This document shows positions 1 to 8,654 of a stretch of 61,301 nt of DNA, piece after piece; the stretch's first letter is position 1; each line of letters begins with the position of its first letter. The translations under genes and the position numbers were made by a program. Under the pieces are notes generated by a model that worked only from the letters and a program-made list of their open reading frames with translations, ran no database searches and was not told where the DNA came from. Origin of the DNA: Bacteroidales bacterium (GTDB taxonomy: Bacteria; Bacteroidota; Bacteroidia; Bacteroidales; VadinHA17); assembly GCA_025454815.1 (NCBI GenBank), contig JALONR010000025.1, positions 1-61,301 of the forward strand, in the 5' to 3' direction.

Positions 1-114
1 TTGCAGGGGTTTTATCCAGTTCCTGTCTCCCCTGTTCAGGGTTGCAGGAAGTTCATGAAAGTCCCTGACATCCCTTTTGCCGCTTAATACGGCAAGACTG
101 TAGCCGCAATTCAT
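1..114 (-). CDS. 5' fragment of a probable GNAT-related protein (runs off the left edge)
   Basis: Only the first 38 codons are visible; the frame begins at an ATG and stays open to the window edge. After a short lead it reads DFHELPATLNRGDRNWIKPL, which resembles the first conserved block of a GNAT-related family (pattern F-x-x-x-P-x-x-L-Y-x-x-D-x-x-W-V-x-P-L). It lies 82 bases after the TonB receptor stop on the same strand, so the two could be cotranscribed. The frame is also open upstream of the ATG as far as a TAA, so a non-ATG start slightly upstream cannot be excluded. The family call rests on one short block and is tentative. Confidence 0.4.
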   Translation of the reverse strand, partial: MNCGYSLAVLSGKRDVRDFHELPATLNRGDRNWIKPLQ

Positions 115-151
115 TACCCTCTGAATAACCAAAATTTCTGAAAATTACTCA

Positions 152-174
152 ATCATTTTGGAAATCCAAATGAT
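152..174 (-). terminator. Weak hairpin after the TonB receptor gene
   Basis: ATCATTTTGG and CCAAATGAT pair around a four-base loop with one bulged base, 23 bases past the receptor stop codon. There is no clear U-run on the minus strand, so this is at best a weak or processing hairpin. Confidence 0.25.
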
Positions 175-196
175 ATGAGTACCGGAGGGTATGACG

Positions 197-2599
197 TCAG
201 ACCTTTATCCTTGCCGATATTATGAAATTCCTTCCCGGTGCGGCAATTCCCGAAGAGTAGGTTCTGTACCTCAGGTCAAGGATATTCTCCACCCCTGCCG
301 TGAGTTCCAGCCGGTTGCTTATGTTAAATGAACTCTTGAAGTTGAGTGTAAACCATCCGGGTGACCATGGTTCACCGTTTTCGTCTTTGGCGTACAGGTA
401 TGGTTTATCCTTCTCGCCGGGTGCCATTCGGTCGTTCGTTATGCTTCCGTTGTAGGTGGCATACAGGTCTGCCCTGATAACTGACCGTTCAAAGATGAAA
501 TGTGTGGCTCCGAACAAGGGAGGCACGTGCCTGAGCGGGGCTTTCTCGTCATCATACCCCCTTGTGAGGGATAGTGATGACTTTATTCTTACGGATGATG
601 ACGGACGCATTTCTCCTTTAAGTTGGGTACCGTAGACAATTGCATAGCCGGCATTTACCATGGCGTATACCTGGCTCTCTTCGCCCTGGAAATCAATGGT
701 GGGCTGCCCGTTGAAGAGAAACTCCCGGCGAACCATAGCGTTGTCAAGATATGAGTAAAAGACGGAGGCTTCTGCCAGCAGAAGTTTTCCAAACTCCCTT
801 TTTATGCCAAGGTCAAGGTTGTAAAGGTATTCTGGTTTCAGGTCAGGGTTTGGTACAACCAGGACTCCGGGAGCTGATTCGAAAACCTTTCCAAGGTCAT
901 CAAGGTTGGGTGCCCTGAATCCGGTGGAGAGGTTAAGGGTAAGTTCCGTCCGTCCGTCAGGTCTGAAGACTGCACCTGCGGCACCGGTCAAAGCGCCATT
1001 GGCTGACTCAATTGTAGTGAAGGGAAAGTTGTAGAAGGAGTTGTCAGCTATCTCCGAATTAAGGCTGACGTAGTTGTACCTCGCTCCCGTGCTGACAGTC
1101 AGCCTGGTGCTGAGGTTGAACTTATAGCCTGCGTAGGCCGCGACGCTGTTGTACCTGTTCCTGCCGTTGGGATACCTTGAACCTGCAGGGGTGGTCTCGC
1201 CGGTAATGATGTTCCTGACGTCAGCGGTGCTCTTAATGTTGTTCCAGACGTATTCGGCTCCGTAATAGAGCAGGTTACCATTATCACCGGTCTTTTTGTC
1301 AAGATCGATATTTGCTGACCAGATCCCTACTTTTTCAAACTGTTCATTGAGGTCAGTCTTATTCAGACCCCTGTCGTGGCGGCTCTCGCGGTAGTCCTGC
1401 CGTGCCACCGTCAGCCTTGCCTCGTCAAAGATGGCGGTTGGCCTGTTGTATCGTCCTGAGGCATTGGTCATCATCCATACCTGTGGTCCGTAATACCAGT
1501 CGCCGTATCTCAGGGTATTGTTCCTTGTCTGGATAAGCCTGTCGTAACGTGGCACATCAGAGAGGCGGGAGTAATGATGAGCCAGGTCAATGTCGAAGTT
1601 TCTTCCGGCCTTGAAACGGACCTTGTTCATGGTATTGAGCTGGTCGTAACCGGAAGCGACCTGTTTGCGGGGATTGGGGTTCATTATTATGCTGTCCCTG
1701 TTTCCGAAGCGCATCTGGTATTCATTGCGCAGGTATTCCGGGTGGGACACCGATCCCATGACCAGGTCACCGAACTTGGACCAGGTCACCGAGGAGAGGA
1801 ATGCGACACGCCTGCCTCCAAGATTGATATCTGCATGGTATGTCTGTTCGGAGGAGGCTGATGACCAGCGCGTCATCCCCTCGGCTTTAAGAAAGAGGGA
1901 GTCGCCCGTGGAGAAGAGAGCCCTCTTTGTATGGAAGTCCATCACTCCGCCCAGTGCGTCACTGCCGTACATTGTTGCACCCGGGCCGAAGATGATCTCA
2001 GTTCTTTCTATTATGTTCGGATCAAGGGATATTACGTTCTGGATGTTCCCCTCGCGGTATATGGCATTGTTCATCCGCACTCCGTCAACGTTTATCAGCA
2101 CCCTGTTTGTGGCGAAGCCTCTGATCATCGGGCTGCCGCCACCCAGCTGGCTCTTCTGCACGAATACATCTCCCATGGAGACAAGGTCAGCGGCTGTCTG
2201 GGGATTCATCATTCTCACGGCTGGCTGAGCCACTACCGTGATATGATTTGGTACCTCGTCAGATTTCTGCTCCCAGCGGTTTGCCGAGACAATAAACTCC
2301 TCCACCTCAAAGGTCTTTGTCTCCAGTCTTACGATCCAGCCGGCTGTCTTCAGCTCTTCCGGTGTATATGAGACTCGCTCGTATGAAAAATGCTGGAAGT
2401 AAACCGGCTGACCCGCCCTGAAACCGGAGAGACTTACCTTGCCGGAGGGGTTTGTGTAGCCGAACTGGGTCCTGGCCTCATTGTATACGGCAACATCGGA
2501 TACAGGTTTGCCTTCATCGGCGCTTACAACCGTAACTGTCTGCGCATCAAGACTGAGAAACGGTATGATAAAGAGCAGAAAAAGGATTGGTTTTTTCAT
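197..2599 (-). CDS. TonB-dependent outer-membrane receptor
   Basis: This is an 800-residue outer-membrane receptor that would import a scarce ligand using TonB-ExbBD energy. The ATG at 2599 is chosen because it gives a clean signal peptide (MKKPILFLLFIIPFLSLDAQ); the 26-codon extension upstream is not signal-like. After it come a small carboxypeptidase-regulatory-like beta domain (about residues 20-100), a TonB-box-like stretch (EEFIVSA), a plug with the typical VLINVDGVRMNNA and GPGATMYGSDALGGV blocks, and a C-terminal barrel ending in an aromatic-rich strand. The plug resembles the hemoglobin/transferrin/lactoferrin receptor group, so heme or iron is a plausible ligand, but no haem-binding signature is certain. 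No partner SusD or haem gene is adjacent. It is divergent from the next gene. Confidence 0.93.
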   Translation of the reverse strand: MKKPILFLLFIIPFLSLDAQTVTVVSADEGKPVSDVAVYNEARTQFGYTNPSGKVSLSGFRAGQPVYFQHFSYERVSYTPEELKTAGWIVRLETKTFEVEEFIVSANRWEQKSDEVPNHITVVAQPAVRMMNPQTAADLVSMGDVFVQKSQLGGGSPMIRGFATNRVLINVDGVRMNNAIYREGNIQNVISLDPNIIERTEIIFGPGATMYGSDALGGVMDFHTKRALFSTGDSLFLKAEGMTRWSSASSEQTYHADINLGGRRVAFLSSVTWSKFGDLVMGSVSHPEYLRNEYQMRFGNRDSIIMNPNPRKQVASGYDQLNTMNKVRFKAGRNFDIDLAHHYSRLSDVPRYDRLIQTRNNTLRYGDWYYGPQVWMMTNASGRYNRPTAIFDEARLTVARQDYRESRHDRGLNKTDLNEQFEKVGIWSANIDLDKKTGDNGNLLYYGAEYVWNNIKSTADVRNIITGETTPAGSRYPNGRNRYNSVAAYAGYKFNLSTRLTVSTGARYNYVSLNSEIADNSFYNFPFTTIESANGALTGAAGAVFRPDGRTELTLNLSTGFRAPNLDDLGKVFESAPGVLVVPNPDLKPEYLYNLDLGIKREFGKLLLAEASVFYSYLDNAMVRREFLFNGQPTIDFQGEESQVYAMVNAGYAIVYGTQLKGEMRPSSSVRIKSSLSLTRGYDDEKAPLRHVPPLFGATHFIFERSVIRADLYATYNGSITNDRMAPGEKDKPYLYAKDENGEPWSPGWFTLNFKSSFNISNRLELTAGVENILDLRYRTYSSGIAAPGRNFIISARIKV

Positions 2600-2726
2600 A
2601 AGTCCCGTGATAAATGCCATGCCACAATGCACAAAAACCGTTCCATTCATAATCCCTCCGGATATGTTTACCGGCATATTGAGGCCTGTCTGTCAAACTG
2701 CCTGTCCGGGGCAAATTAATATTTTA

Positions 2727-2734
2727 TATTTTTG
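2727..2734 (+). promoter_or_regulatory. Bacteroidota -7 promoter box (TATTTTTG)
   Basis: Exact match to TAnnTTTG, 25 bases before the GTG start of the downstream gene. No convincing -33 TTTG box is seen. Confidence 0.45.
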
Positions 2735-2759
2735 ATGTTGCATATCTAAAGCAACAATT

Positions 2760-5507
2760 GTGCGGAAGAGAACAGGCATCATCCTGGTTGGAGTTCTTGC
2801 CGCAGCGCTGGCTGTGGCTGCCTACTTTATCCGCAAGGAGAAGCAGGTGGTTATGATTGATCCGTGGGAAGCGGTTCCTGCCGATGCTTTTTTCATTGTT
2901 GAAACCCGGGATTTCCCTGAGTTGCTGACCAGTATTACTGATCCGGCAGGCCTTTTCCCCGGTCTGTCAGGTATGAGCTGGGCTTCCTCACTGGTAAAAT
3001 CTGCCTCAGTCATTGACAGTGTCACCGGGGGGAGGGATGTGCGGGAACTGATCAGCGACAGCAGGGTCCTCATCTCTTTTCATATGGCCGGACAGGGACG
3101 TGCAGTTCCGCTGGCTGTTATGAGTATAAGTCCTTTGCTCACGGCAAGGAAGCTGGCAGCACTGTGTGAGGCTTCAGGGGCTGCAGTGACTGACAGGCGT
3201 GACCTGGGAGGAACGCGGACTTTCACCCTGACGTACAGGAGAGGGACCAATCAGAAAATCATTTATGTGGCTCTCACAGCCGGCATAATGGCAGTAACAC
3301 CGTCTGAGAGCCTGCTGGCAGCGGCGCTTGACAACAGAAGCGCCGGTGCTGACATCAGGCAACAGCAGGGTTTTGCACCGGTTATAAGTGCTGCAGGCAA
3401 GGAGGCTGACAACATATTCATTCTTTTCAGAAACCTTCCCGCTTTTCTGAAATCTTTCACTGATCCTGAAAAAATTGCCTCACTGTCATCTGTGGCAATT
3501 GCGGGGGGAGGAGATCTCGCCACGGCCGAAGAGGGCCTGTTCATCAGCGGATTCCTTACCACGACAGGTGCCGGTGCCGGCGCTGACCGTCTTCGGGAGG
3601 TGACACCTGCAGAATGCGGCGTTCATGAGATACTTCCGCGCAAAACCCTGAGTTACAATACAATTATGCGCCGAGCCTCACTGGCCGGCGAGACAACCTC
3701 AGACCCGGCCTCAATGAATGCCACTGACCTTGCACTGATCCTCAGCCCCTTCACGGGCTCGGAGGTAACGGATGCAGTAGTGGTCGCCGGTGACGGTATT
3801 GAGAGGGTAAGATTATTCAGAATGACTGACCCCAGGTCGGCTGAAGAGGTGCTCCGGCAGAGGCTTACTGCCAGGTACAGGTCGATGGGTATGAGGGACA
3901 GTCACTTTGTGGCCTCGTCCGGGGATGCTGCCGGTGCCGGGGAGGTGATTTACCGCATGCCCTTCACGGGTGTGGCCTCAATGCTTGCAGGATCAGACAG
4001 GGGCAGGGCCGAAGGGGATGAATGGGTGGCATTTACAAGATCATACATGCTTTTCTCCGGTTCGCCGGAAGCCCTGGCAACGGTACTGAGAGAGTCGGGC
4101 AGTGAGAATACCCTCATTAATGACCCGGAATTCAGGGAGATGGAGAAGACCATGCCGACCAAGAGCTCATATCTCTTTTATGCATCGGGCAGCGCCATCA
4201 GGTCACTGGTTTCCGGATACCTGACGCCGGCGGCAGCCGGTGCCCTGGATGAAGCAGCTCTCGCGGGCATCGGTGGCATAGGAGTGAGCCTCACTCCAAG
4301 CAATGAAATGATCTACACCAGCCTTTCAGTAAGATACGGAGACAGCGGAGAACAGACTGCTCTCCCGCCGGCTGCAGCCGGTTCAGCAATCACGGCAACT
4401 TCCGAAAGTGATACATCGTCACTGAAACTGCTGTGGAGGGTGAAGCTGGATGCCGAACCCTCAATAAAACCCGGTTTCTTTACCAACCATAACACAGGGG
4501 CTACCGAGATCTTCATCCAGGACCGGAATAACAATATCTACCTGATCAGTCCATCTGGCAAAATACTCTGGAAGGCCGCGATCCGTGAAAGGATCACGGG
4601 TGACGTTTTCATGATCGATTACTACAAAAACGGAAAGTGGCAACTGCTCTTTGCAGGGCATGAATACCTGCATCTCATAGACCGCAACGGCAATTATGTG
4701 GACAGGTATCCGGTAAAGATGAGGTCACCTGCAACCAATACGCTGGCACTTTTTGACTACGAGAACAACAAGGATTACAGGCTGTTCATCGCCGGTGAAG
4801 ACCGCAGGATTCATGCGTATGACCGTTCCGGCACACCTGTCAGGGGGTGGAACCTCTTCACCACAAGGGGCAGGGTGACTGACCCTGTTAACTTCTTCAG
4901 GGTAAGGGGCAAGGATTATCTCTTTGTTGCTGACGACCAGGCCGTTTATGTGCTTGACCGCACAGGGAACATCAGGGTGGCACACCAGGAGCCTCTTGTT
5001 AAGGCTACCGGATCAGCTGCCAGGATTACATCCGGTGACGAACCGGCTATCATCTTCTCGGCTCCTGACGGAGCCACCATCAGGCTTCTCTTCGACGGCA
5101 CCGTCAGGAGAGATACCGTATCCGGCATCTCCGCATCACACAGGTCTGACTTTGCGGACATAGACGGCGATGACCAGACAGACCGGCTGTACCTTGACGG
5201 TTCTGTGCTCATGACGCTGGATAACAGCGGAAAAAGATTGTGGACTTACGGTGCCGGAAGCGGGAAGGCCGACGGTCCCTTCATCTTCAGTACCGGCTCA
5301 GGTGAGCGGAGGACAGCCCTTTATGATTCCGGAAACGGAATGCTTCATCTCATTGGCAAAAACGGAACCAGCCTAAGCGGATTTCCGCGCAGGTCAGGGC
5401 CTGGTTTCAATATCGGAAGAGTAACCAACAAAAGTACCTGGAACCTGATAGTAAGCGAGAACGGCAACTATCTGTGCAATTACGAACTGGTTCCTGTTTC
5501 AAAATAA
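2760..5507 (+). CDS. Membrane-anchored DUF3352-like protein with C-terminal beta-propeller
   Basis: The protein has 915 residues. An N-terminal membrane anchor (about residues 6-22) is followed by a long DUF3352-like region that opens with the PADAFFIVET block typical of that family, and from about residue 560 by at least six propeller-like repeats with the core I/V-x-x-x-D-x-x-G (for example IYLISPSGKILWK, LHLIDRNGNYV, VYVLDRTGNIR). This arrangement suggests an envelope protein facing the periplasm. The start is GTG; no in-frame ATG gives the anchor. The gene is followed 11 bases later by a DUF5723 outer-membrane protein, so the two probably form a unit. Neither domain has a known biochemical role here and I assign none. 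Confidence 0.8.
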   Translation: MRKRTGIILVGVLAAALAVAAYFIRKEKQVVMIDPWEAVPADAFFIVETRDFPELLTSITDPAGLFPGLSGMSWASSLVKSASVIDSVTGGRDVRELISDSRVLISFHMAGQGRAVPLAVMSISPLLTARKLAALCEASGAAVTDRRDLGGTRTFTLTYRRGTNQKIIYVALTAGIMAVTPSESLLAAALDNRSAGADIRQQQGFAPVISAAGKEADNIFILFRNLPAFLKSFTDPEKIASLSSVAIAGGGDLATAEEGLFISGFLTTTGAGAGADRLREVTPAECGVHEILPRKTLSYNTIMRRASLAGETTSDPASMNATDLALILSPFTGSEVTDAVVVAGDGIERVRLFRMTDPRSAEEVLRQRLTARYRSMGMRDSHFVASSGDAAGAGEVIYRMPFTGVASMLAGSDRGRAEGDEWVAFTRSYMLFSGSPEALATVLRESGSENTLINDPEFREMEKTMPTKSSYLFYASGSAIRSLVSGYLTPAAAGALDEAALAGIGGIGVSLTPSNEMIYTSLSVRYGDSGEQTALPPAAAGSAITATSESDTSSLKLLWRVKLDAEPSIKPGFFTNHNTGATEIFIQDRNNNIYLISPSGKILWKAAIRERITGDVFMIDYYKNGKWQLLFAGHEYLHLIDRNGNYVDRYPVKMRSPATNTLALFDYENNKDYRLFIAGEDRRIHAYDRSGTPVRGWNLFTTRGRVTDPVNFFRVRGKDYLFVADDQAVYVLDRTGNIRVAHQEPLVKATGSAARITSGDEPAIIFSAPDGATIRLLFDGTVRRDTVSGISASHRSDFADIDGDDQTDRLYLDGSVLMTLDNSGKRLWTYGAGSGKADGPFIFSTGSGERRTALYDSGNGMLHLIGKNGTSLSGFPRRSGPGFNIGRVTNKSTWNLIVSENGNYLCNYELVPVSK

Positions 5508-5518
5508 CTCTTGTATCT

Positions 5519-6973
5519 ATGAAAAGGAAAATCTTAACGGTGCTCCTGCTGTTGTCAGCAGCGGCAGCCACTTACGGACAGAACAGCCAGGCTCTGTACT
5601 TCATGAACCTGCCTCAGAGAACCACACTGAACCCGGCATTAAAACCGTCAGGGCGATTCTATCTCGGGCTGCCCGGCATATCTGATATCTCCGTGAGGCT
5701 TGACAATAATTTCCTGAGCTTCTCTGACCTTTTCACCGGAGGCGTTATCTCTGATTCCACGATGACATTCCTGGAGAGGGGCCCGTGGCTGGACGATTTC
5801 CTTGCAGGGCTGGGGAACAACAACTCAATTGAACCGAAAGTCGGCATCAGGCTCTTCGGCCTTGCCTTTACAGTCAATGATAACCTGAGGTTCAGCCTTG
5901 ACATCACCGACCGTGCAAATGCCAATGTTGTTTTTCCGGGTGACATCCTGAGACTCGGAATCGGGGGCAAAGAGGATTTCCTCGGCAAGTCCCTGGACTT
6001 CTCCTCTTTCAGGACTGACCTGACATACTACCATGAGATTGGCATAGGGGCTTCCGGCAACATTACAGATAAGCTCCGAGTGGGAGGAAGGGCGCTCATT
6101 CTTTCAGGGGTGGCTTCGGGCTACCTCAGGAACAATGGTGCAACTCTCACGGTTAATGATGATTTCACCCACACGGTCAATGCTGACATAGCATTTAACT
6201 TCAGTGCCCCAGTCACCTTCATCACCGAGGATGACGGTTCCATTCACGGTGTTGAGTTTGATGAATCCAGGTTTGATGGAGTCCACAATGTGGTCTCATA
6301 CCTGGCTGGAATGTCCAACCCCGGCTTTGGCATTGACCTTGGCGCAGAATACCGGTTCAATGATTTGTTATCAGTCTCGGCAGCTCTGACTGATTTCGGA
6401 TTCATCAGGTGGAAGAGAGACCTGACACAGCTTTCGATAGACGCAACCTTTGACTTCAACGGCCTGACAATGCAGGATGTCTACGATGAGAGCCTTGACT
6501 TTGAAGAGCTGCTTAACTGGACTCTTGACACCCTGCAGCAGGTCCTGGAGCTTAAGGAAGCGCCTGAGCCATACACTACCTACCTGCCTGCAACCCTGAC
6601 TGCAGGATTCAGCTACACACCGGTGAAGTTCTTTACTGCAGGTTTGCTGTCACAGACCCGTTTTGTGGGAAAACAGGCTCACCAGGCAGTGACTTTTTCA
6701 GGCAACCTGAATTTCGGGAATTCCTTCTCCACAACGGTTGCATATACGATAGCCAACAGGCGATATGACAATCTCGGGTTCGGGCTGGCTTTCAGGGGAG
6801 GCTTTACCCAGTTCTTTGTGCTTGTTGACAATGTTCCTCTGAGATGGACCACGGTGACCAGCGGCGAAGGTACCTTCAGGATGCCGGAGCACTGGAACAC
6901 CATTCATGCGAGGTTAGGCCTTAACCTGGTATTCGGAAACAGGGAGAGGGAAGAGATCCTGCCGGTGATGTAG
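5519..6973 (+). CDS. DUF5723 family outer-membrane beta-barrel protein
   Basis: The 484-residue product begins with a signal peptide (MKRKILTVLLLLSAAAATYG) at the ATG at 5519, 11 bases after the previous stop codon. The start of the mature part (YFMNLPQRTTLNPAL) matches the N-terminal pattern of DUF5723 proteins of Bacteroidota, and the rest alternates short amphipathic strands as expected for a barrel. It sits in the same unit as the DUF3352/propeller protein. The function is unknown. The gap after it (6974-7051) before the convergent ABC gene holds only a weak CCCGG/CCGGG hairpin. Confidence 0.8.
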   Translation: MKRKILTVLLLLSAAAATYGQNSQALYFMNLPQRTTLNPALKPSGRFYLGLPGISDISVRLDNNFLSFSDLFTGGVISDSTMTFLERGPWLDDFLAGLGNNNSIEPKVGIRLFGLAFTVNDNLRFSLDITDRANANVVFPGDILRLGIGGKEDFLGKSLDFSSFRTDLTYYHEIGIGASGNITDKLRVGGRALILSGVASGYLRNNGATLTVNDDFTHTVNADIAFNFSAPVTFITEDDGSIHGVEFDESRFDGVHNVVSYLAGMSNPGFGIDLGAEYRFNDLLSVSAALTDFGFIRWKRDLTQLSIDATFDFNGLTMQDVYDESLDFEELLNWTLDTLQQVLELKEAPEPYTTYLPATLTAGFSYTPVKFFTAGLLSQTRFVGKQAHQAVTFSGNLNFGNSFSTTVAYTIANRRYDNLGFGLAFRGGFTQFFVLVDNVPLRWTTVTSGEGTFRMPEHWNTIHARLGLNLVFGNREREEILPVM

Positions 6974-7051
6974 AGAGGGTTCATTGCGCAAGGGAAGGAG
7001 CCCGGCGATCCCTCATCCGGGGTGTGTATCAAACCCCTGGCATCTTTGGTA

Positions 7052-7807
7052 TTACCCGGAGGAATCCTTCAGCTGCCTTGCCAGGGCATTGGCAAAGACA
7101 AATTCATTGAGTATCCTGCAGTCTGACTTCAGGATCTCGTTCTTGTTGCCTTCCCAGCATTTTTCTCCCTCCTCGATGAAGATGATCTTTTCGCCGTTTT
7201 CCATCACCGAGTTCATGTCGTGGGTATTGACAATGGTGGTCATGCTGAGCTCAACGGTTATTTCCCTGATCAGCTCGTCAATGACGATGGATGTTTTGGG
7301 GTCAAGCCCTGAGTTGGGTTCATCGCAGAAGAGAAACCTGGGTTTAAGGGCAATGGCGCGGGCAATTGCCACACGTTTTTTCATTCCACCAGACAGTTCT
7401 GAGGGAAACAGCCTGTTGGAATTGACAATATGCACCCGGTCAAGGCAGAAGTTCACCCTGTCGAGTTTTTCCTGGTATGACATGGTGGTGAACATGTCAA
7501 GCGGGAATCTTACATTTTCCTCAACCGTCATAGAGTCAAACAGGGCACTGCCCTGGAAGAGCATTCCCATCTGCTGGCGAATCTCCTTTTTTCCCCGGAA
7601 GTCGAGTCCGGTGAAAAGCACGTTGTCATAGTATAATTCCCCTTCATCAACCTCCAGCAATCCCACGAGGCATTTCAGGAATACGGTTTTTCCCGAGCCG
7701 CTCTTCCCTATGATCAGGTTGGTTTTTCCTGGTTCAAAGACGGCTGATATGTCAGTCAGCACACGTCTGTCGCCAAAAGATTTGGATATACGTTCAGCCC
7801 TTATCAT
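7052..7807 (-). CDS. mlaF: ABC transporter ATP-binding protein, Mla (lipid-transport) type
   Basis: This 251-residue ATPase carries Walker A GKSGSGKT (residues 34-41), a Q-loop (MLFQGSALFDSMTV), the signature LSGGM and Walker B FLFCDEP. The Q-loop context and the fused neighbourhood with an MlaE permease are typical of the MlaF/Ttg2A group, which powers phospholipid movement between the two membranes. Its ATG overlaps the stop codon of the permease gene (ATGA), so the two are translationally coupled. The substrate-binding MlaD partner is not in the window; in Bacteroidota it is often encoded elsewhere. The symbol is by family, not by demonstrated function. Confidence 0.88.
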   Translation of the reverse strand: MIRAERISKSFGDRRVLTDISAVFEPGKTNLIIGKSGSGKTVFLKCLVGLLEVDEGELYYDNVLFTGLDFRGKKEIRQQMGMLFQGSALFDSMTVEENVRFPLDMFTTMSYQEKLDRVNFCLDRVHIVNSNRLFPSELSGGMKKRVAIARAIALKPRFLFCDEPNSGLDPKTSIVIDELIREITVELSMTTIVNTHDMNSVMENGEKIIFIEEGEKCWEGNKNEILKSDCRILNEFVFANALARQLKDSSG

Positions 7808-8547
7808 GAAAGGAGCATTTGTGTGAGAATGACATTGAAGAGCAGTATGGTAACGCTGCTGTAGACCACCGCCTTTGTGCTGGCGCGGCCCACCTCAAGT
7901 GACCCGCCTTCAACATTATAGCCCTGGTGTGCAGAAACCGTGGTGATTATAAAGGCAAAGACGACGGTCTTTATGAGGGAATAGGTGATATAGTATGGGA
8001 TAAAGGCGTACTGTATCCCGTATATATAATCCTGTGATGTGATTACACCGGCACTTGTTCCCACGATCCAGCCTCCCGTTATACCGGTGATGATGCTTAT
8101 GAGTGTGAGGAAGGGGTTGAAGAGGACGGAGGCAACCACCTTCGGGAGGATGATGTAGGAGGCGGAGTTGACGCCCATAAGCTCGAGGGCGTCAATTTGT
8201 TCTGTCACCCTCATGGTGCCTATTTCCGATGCAATATTGGAGCCTACCTTACCGGCGAGGATGAGGGCCACGATGGTTGATGAGAACTCCAAAATGATGG
8301 AGTCCCTGGCGCCCAGACCTATAAGATAGGTAGGGTAGATCGGGTTTTCAGTGTTGTATGCTGTCTGCAGGGTGATGACGGCTCCCATAAAGAAGGAGAT
8401 GATGGTGACTATGCCTATGGAGCGCAGTCCGAGGCTCACCAGTTCCTTCATCGTCTGGCGGTAGTAGATGGAATGCTTTTCAGGCTTTGCGAAGACCCGC
8501 CCCAGCAACATCCAGTAAGATCCGAATCCTGACAGAAATCTGAACAT
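7804..8547 (-). CDS. mlaE: ABC transporter permease, MlaE family
   Basis: The permease is 247 residues long with five or six hydrophobic segments and the family features SSTIVALILAGKVGSNIASEI and EQIDALELMGVNS. The ATG at 8547 is preferred over a TTG three codons upstream. It is the first gene of a two-gene unit with the mlaF-type ATPase. A consensus -7 box lies 18 bases upstream on this strand. The role inferred from the family is lipid trafficking in the cell envelope. Confidence 0.9.
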   Translation of the reverse strand: MFRFLSGFGSYWMLLGRVFAKPEKHSIYYRQTMKELVSLGLRSIGIVTIISFFMGAVITLQTAYNTENPIYPTYLIGLGARDSIILEFSSTIVALILAGKVGSNIASEIGTMRVTEQIDALELMGVNSASYIILPKVVASVLFNPFLTLISIITGITGGWIVGTSAGVITSQDYIYGIQYAFIPYYITYSLIKTVVFAFIITTVSAHQGYNVEGGSLEVGRASTKAVVYSSVTILLFNVILTQMLLS

Positions 8548-8565
8548 GGAAAGCAATTATCAGCC

Positions 8566-8573
8566 CAAATGTA
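8566..8573 (-). promoter_or_regulatory. -7 promoter box for the mlaE-mlaF unit (TACATTTG on the minus strand)
   Basis: Exact TAnnTTTG match 18 bases upstream of the mlaE ATG, in the divergent gap shared with the guanylyltransferase gene. Confidence 0.5.
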
Positions 8574-8624
8574 ACAATAATTCGCCGGACCTTCACCAGC
8601 GCCTCATTTCCGTCAGGGTTTTTA

Positions 8625-8632
8625 TATATTTG
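8625..8632 (+). promoter_or_regulatory. -7 promoter box for the guanylyltransferase gene (TATATTTG)
   Basis: Exact TAnnTTTG match 22 bases before the ATG at 8655. It faces the mlaE promoter box about 50 bases away. Confidence 0.55.
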
Positions 8633-8654
8633 CAACAGTGCATATATATTCAGA

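Noticed and set aside
1..87. Plus-strand open frame ending in TAA at the left edge
   Set aside because: The minus strand of the same stretch gives a recognisable protein block (LNRGDRNWIKPL), so the plus frame is taken as its shadow.
1665..2228. 187-codon open frame antisense to the TonB receptor plug
   Set aside because: The receptor frame is unambiguous and the antisense frame has no signal or domain.
6974..7051. CCCGG/CCGGG hairpin as a terminator between convergent genes
   Set aside because: The stem has only five pairs with an 11-base loop and no U-run.
6984..7631. 215-codon open frame antisense to the mlaF-type gene
   Set aside because: Shadow of a gene with intact Walker motifs; its sequence has no domain features.
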